Both the position numbers and the translations under genes were made by a program. Of a stretch of 64,000 nt of DNA, positions 61,131-64,000 are shown in pieces; within the stretch, counting starts at the first letter, position 1, and every line of letters starts with the position of its first letter. The stretch comes from DUOA01 sp012839095 (GTDB lineage: Bacteria; Bacillota; Clostridia; Caldicoprobacterales; DTU083): positions 160,444 through 224,443 of the forward strand of contig JBMNJE010000003.1 of the NCBI GenBank assembly GCA_050951505.1, in the 5' to 3' direction. The notes beneath the pieces were generated by a model. The model had not been told where the DNA came from. It made no database searches and saw nothing but the letters and a program-made list of their open reading frames with translations.

Positions 61131-62567
61131 ATGAAAAAGGTTAAAGTCCTGGCTTTGTTGCTTGCGCTCGCATTAATCCTGGGGATTTTTGTAAGCGGAT
61201 GTACTCCAAAGACCGAAGATCCGGGCAAGGATAATGGAGACGTAACCCAGAACGGTGACGAAACGCCCGATGACGAGAATGGCGATGAAGGAACCGACGA
61301 GGAATCAGACGTAACACAGAGCAAGTACTACGGATATGAATATCCGGAAGGCGAAACCATTATGCTGTGGAGCCAGAATTTCGGCGAAGTATGGGTTAAC
61401 CACTTCTCAGAGCAGGTACACCAGTACAATCTGGAAGGCAGAGGCTATACCGTCGTGGAAGAGTTCGTGGCAGGAGCAGCCTGGGATGAACGCATGAATG
61501 CCGCAAGGGCATCGCAGACTGCACCGGATGCTTATATTCAGTCCTACAACCATATTCCTGCAGGTATTAGAAACGGATACTATGTACCTGTAGACGATCA
61601 TCTCCCGGCTGAAGTATTGGACCGCATGGTAGAGAAAATCCGTGAAATGGTTACCTTTGACGGAAAAACCTATGCCATTCCGATACTGGCAGAACCTTCT
61701 CAGGTGCTCTTCTACCGCAAGGACATACTGGAAGCTGCAGGTTATACCGAGCCGCCGAAGACCTGGGATGAGCTTATTGAAATGGCAGTTGAGCTAAAAA
61801 CAGATGAAATGTACGGAATAGGCGTTCCTTACTGGGGCGGCGAAATTGGATGGTCCACATGGGGAATGCAGTATGGTAATGTAGGGCATGGTCCTCTGAC
61901 TGATGACTGGGATGAGCCCTGGATTGACGACGGTTACCGCGAATTCCTTGAATTCTGGAAGAAGCTGTACGAGAGCGGAGCTGTTCCGGAACAGCCTCTC
62001 AGTGCCTATGTTGACATCAAACCCATGGGCCAGGGAGATTACGTGTTCCAGATTTGCGGTTCCTGGGGTGCCGCCTTCCTGATTAATGATTATCCGGATA
62101 TGTGGCCCAATGTAGGAATGGCAGTTATGCCCACAAACGACGGAAACCAGGATAAAACTACCGCTACCATAGGCGGATGGGTTTATGTGCTTGATGCCAA
62201 GGCACAGAACACCGAGGGCGTTGCCGACTACTTCACATGGCTGCTGGATGAAGCACATCCCGAACGCCTGGGTGAATACTATATTGGAGAGCAATTCTCA
62301 AAAGCCGCTACCTTTACCAATGTGGCTCAGTGGGTTGAAAGCCAGGCTCCCGATGATACAGATTATGTTGCCGTTATAAACAGGATTGCCTCTTACGGTC
62401 AGCCTGAAGCTGCATATCCTTGGGAGGTTTCCATGGCAATTGACCGAATGGTTGAGAATGTAGCCATGGGCTATGAGACAATAGACAAAGCTATGGAGAT
62501 GGCTCGCGAGGAAATTGCTCAGGCAATTGAAGACTTTGAACTGCCGGGAACCAATCCTCGTAAGTAA
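61131..62567 (+). CDS. Extracellular solute-binding lipoprotein, family 1 (sugar ABC transporter)
   Basis: A 478-residue lipoprotein. The signal peptide ends in VSGC with lipidated Cys24; an acidic, disordered linker (about 28-64) follows. The binding domain has the family 1 pattern FGVWVNHFSEQ-like GEVWVNHFSEQVHQYN, DAYIQSYNHIPAGI, YAIPILAEPSQVLFYRKD and PKTWDELIEMA. It captures a sugar or oligosaccharide for the two permeases encoded next. GGGAGGAAAAGTC precedes ATG 61131. No ATPase gene is seen, so a shared MsmX-type ATPase probably serves it. Confidence 0.92.
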   Translation: MKKVKVLALLLALALILGIFVSGCTPKTEDPGKDNGDVTQNGDETPDDENGDEGTDEESDVTQSKYYGYEYPEGETIMLWSQNFGEVWVNHFSEQVHQYNLEGRGYTVVEEFVAGAAWDERMNAARASQTAPDAYIQSYNHIPAGIRNGYYVPVDDHLPAEVLDRMVEKIREMVTFDGKTYAIPILAEPSQVLFYRKDILEAAGYTEPPKTWDELIEMAVELKTDEMYGIGVPYWGGEIGWSTWGMQYGNVGHGPLTDDWDEPWIDDGYREFLEFWKKLYESGAVPEQPLSAYVDIKPMGQGDYVFQICGSWGAAFLINDYPDMWPNVGMAVMPTNDGNQDKTTATIGGWVYVLDAKAQNTEGVADYFTWLLDEAHPERLGEYYIGEQFSKAATFTNVAQWVESQAPDDTDYVAVINRIASYGQPEAAYPWEVSMAIDRMVENVAMGYETIDKAMEMAREEIAQAIEDFELPGTNPRK

Positions 62568-62577
62568 TAACCTTATA

Positions 62578-62602
62578 CCGGGGGGCTTTTTGGAGCCCCC
62601 CT
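62578..62602 (+). terminator. Hairpin between binding-protein and permease genes
   Basis: GGGGGGCT pairs with AGCCCCCC. No strong T run follows, so it is more likely a partial terminator or 3'-end stabiliser that raises binding-protein over permease levels. Confidence 0.6.
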
Positions 62603-62663
62603 TACTTTAACCAAGGGCTAAGAGCTGATATTATTTGATTAAATTTTTCAAAGGGTGGTCTTT

Positions 62664-63578
62664 ATGGCAAAAAAGACAGAGAATTACAAGTATACCTCCG
62701 TCCAGCGCAAGGAGATGATAGTGGGCTACCTTATGCTTTTACCTGCGGTAGTGCTTATAACCATATTTGTCATAATACCGTTTATAATGGCGGTCCAGAA
62801 AAGCTTCTATGAATGGAATTTTTATAAGGATGACGTATGGGTGGGCATACAGAATTTTCGCCGGATACTTCGAAATAAGTCGTTTCAGCGTGCAGTTGTA
62901 AATGCGTTCAAGTTTGTGCTGATTCTGGTTCCCACACAGATCATTATTCAGTTTTCCTTTGCTCATACGCTGAGAGACCTTAATACCAAGTTCACCAATA
63001 TGGTCAAGATGCTCATTTATATACCAGGGACTATAGCCGGAATTATTGCAGGTATTATATTTATGTTTATCTTTGAATTTAAGGGCGGACTAATCAATCA
63101 GTTGGTGGTAGCCATGGGTTTGGAGCGCATAGCCTTCAAAACAAATAGGTTCTGGGCCATATTTTCCATTGCTGTTCCGACTATATGGCTGGGTCTTGGC
63201 GGCGGTACCATTCTCAATTTTGCGGGGCTTATTAACATTCCCACTGAATTCTACGAAGCTGCCTCCATTGACGGGGCAAGCGGATTTCACAAGCTTATAT
63301 ATATTACCATACCTCAGATGCGCAACATTTTCGTTCTGCAATGCATTGGTATGACTACCGGAACGCTGCAGATGTTTGAAATCCCGATGATGATGACGGG
63401 AGGAGCACCGCGTGAAAGCACGCTGACGCCCATGCTCTATATATACAACGGCTTCCGCAATGCAGGAGGCAATATGGGGGATACCATATCAGGTGCCCTT
63501 CTGATGATGATTATTATAGCAATTATTAACTCGTTTGTGTTTACCATTATCAAATCGGAAAAATCCATCGAAGGCTGA
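62664..63578 (+). CDS. Sugar ABC transporter permease, MalF type
   Basis: A 304-residue membrane protein with six predicted helices. The ATPase-contact EAA loop is EAASIDGASGFHKLIYITIP (about 197-216). It opens with YTSVQRKEMIVGYLMLLPAVV, common in this family. ATG 62664 behind AAAGGGTGG is preferred to the frame from 62655. It pairs with the MalG-type permease that starts ten bases after its stop. Confidence 0.92.
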   Translation: MAKKTENYKYTSVQRKEMIVGYLMLLPAVVLITIFVIIPFIMAVQKSFYEWNFYKDDVWVGIQNFRRILRNKSFQRAVVNAFKFVLILVPTQIIIQFSFAHTLRDLNTKFTNMVKMLIYIPGTIAGIIAGIIFMFIFEFKGGLINQLVVAMGLERIAFKTNRFWAIFSIAVPTIWLGLGGGTILNFAGLINIPTEFYEAASIDGASGFHKLIYITIPQMRNIFVLQCIGMTTGTLQMFEIPMMMTGGAPRESTLTPMLYIYNGFRNAGGNMGDTISGALLMMIIIAIINSFVFTIIKSEKSIEG

Positions 63579-63588
63579 GGTGACTATC

Positions 63589-64000
63589 ATGAGGCATAAG
63601 AATATACTGTATCTTATACGGCGTGCCCTTGCTTATACAATAAGTACCCTTATATCACTGACCTGTCTGTTTCCGCTGGTGTGGATGATTTTTGCCAGCT
63701 TCAAGAAAAAGGCCGAGGTTTTGGCAACACCTCTGCGCATACTGCCGGAAGAATGGCAGATGGGTAATTTCCGAGTGGTAATCCAAAATCCCCAGCGTCC
63801 CTTGCTGGATGCCATGTTTATGACCTTTCTTGTTGCTGCCAGCGCAGTAGTTTTGTCATTGCTGATCAATATGATGGCCGCTTATGTATTTGCCCGGATG
63901 GAGATTTACGGAAAGAAGCTGATATGGTCCTATTGCATTACTACCATGTATGTACCGGGCATAACCATTCTCATAACATCCTTTTTGGTGGTTCATAAGC
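63589..64000 (+). CDS. Sugar ABC transporter permease, MalG type (cut by window end)
   Basis: The first 137 codons of the second permease. After a basic N-terminus it shows the first helix (TLISLTCLFPLVWMIFASFK), the soluble segment PLRILPEEWQMGNFRVV, and the second helix region AAYVFARMEIYGKKLIW, all typical of MalG/LacG permeases. The EAA loop lies beyond the window. AGGTGACTATC precedes ATG 63589. Confidence 0.9.
   Translation, partial: MRHKNILYLIRRALAYTISTLISLTCLFPLVWMIFASFKKKAEVLATPLRILPEEWQMGNFRVVIQNPQRPLLDAMFMTFLVAASAVVLSLLINMMAAYVFARMEIYGKKLIWSYCITTMYVPGITILITSFLVVHK

Overview
The window reads as chromosome of a strictly anaerobic, spore-forming Clostridia-type bacterium (Bacillota). 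Support: a single-chain pyruvate:ferredoxin oxidoreductase, an FprA flavodiiron protein, PPi-type phosphofructokinase, a GerA-type germinant receptor operon, a large Bacillus-type SRP RNA, sigma factor SigI, a T-box on ileS, a TPP riboswitch on thiT, and many GTG/TTG starts behind strong AGGAGG sites. No species can be assigned. Most of the window has moderate GC; the stretch from about 55.9 to 58.4 kb is much more AT-rich and looks acquired and decaying.

Layout. 0-3.3 kb: small uncharacterised genes (HExxH zincin, PD-(D/E)XK-like nuclease, SHOCT membrane protein) and a broken PH-like membrane protein gene. 3.5-7.1 kb: a VanW protein, then a metal-resistance operon (CadC-type ArsR repressor, separate HMA chaperone, CadA ATPase) with a consensus promoter and paired operators. 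7.1-14.1 kb: GNAT protein, GMP reductase, anchored VanX-like dipeptidase, DUF1622 protein, and gatC-gatA-gatB in which GatA has lost all three catalytic residues. 14.1-25.9 kb: CofE-like protein, ThiT with TPP riboswitch, CBM9-like protein, two sugar-phosphate isomerase-like TIM barrels, VanW/G5 protein, M29 aminopeptidase, UroD-like methyltransferase, UbiA prenyltransferase, AEC transporter and a probable 6S-like small RNA. 26-35 kb: PFOR, FprA, DUF3787 protein, stand-alone S4, MnmA, ZIP transporter and an inactive rhomboid-like protein.

35-48 kb: T-box and a long (type 2) IleRS, DegV, YaiI, PNPOx-like protein, SRAP peptidase, esterase, PPi-PFK, a small gene behind a LexA-like box, SigI joined to a DUF5667 polyampholyte gene that lacks its signal-peptide start, and a YhiN-type flavoprotein. 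48.3-55.8 kb: SRP RNA, gerA-gerC-orf-gerB, then dnaX (apparent ATT start)-ybaB-recR. 55.9-58.9 kb: a C-poor non-coding tract with a recurring nine-base word, an AT-rich methyltransferase, two broken genes and a four-helix membrane protein. 59.0-60.8 kb: a complete IS1202-like insertion sequence with terminal repeats and target duplication, abutting the -35 box of a sugar ABC operon (binding protein, two permeases, the second cut by the window end).

The genes describe a fermentative anaerobe with ferredoxin-linked pyruvate oxidation, oxygen detoxification, PPi-linked glycolysis, sugar uptake and sporulation. The points most worth following are the triad-less GatA, the sigI/DUF5667 junction, the 6S-like RNA, the ATT start of dnaX, the LexA-like control of a small unknown gene, and the repeat tract at 56-57 kb.
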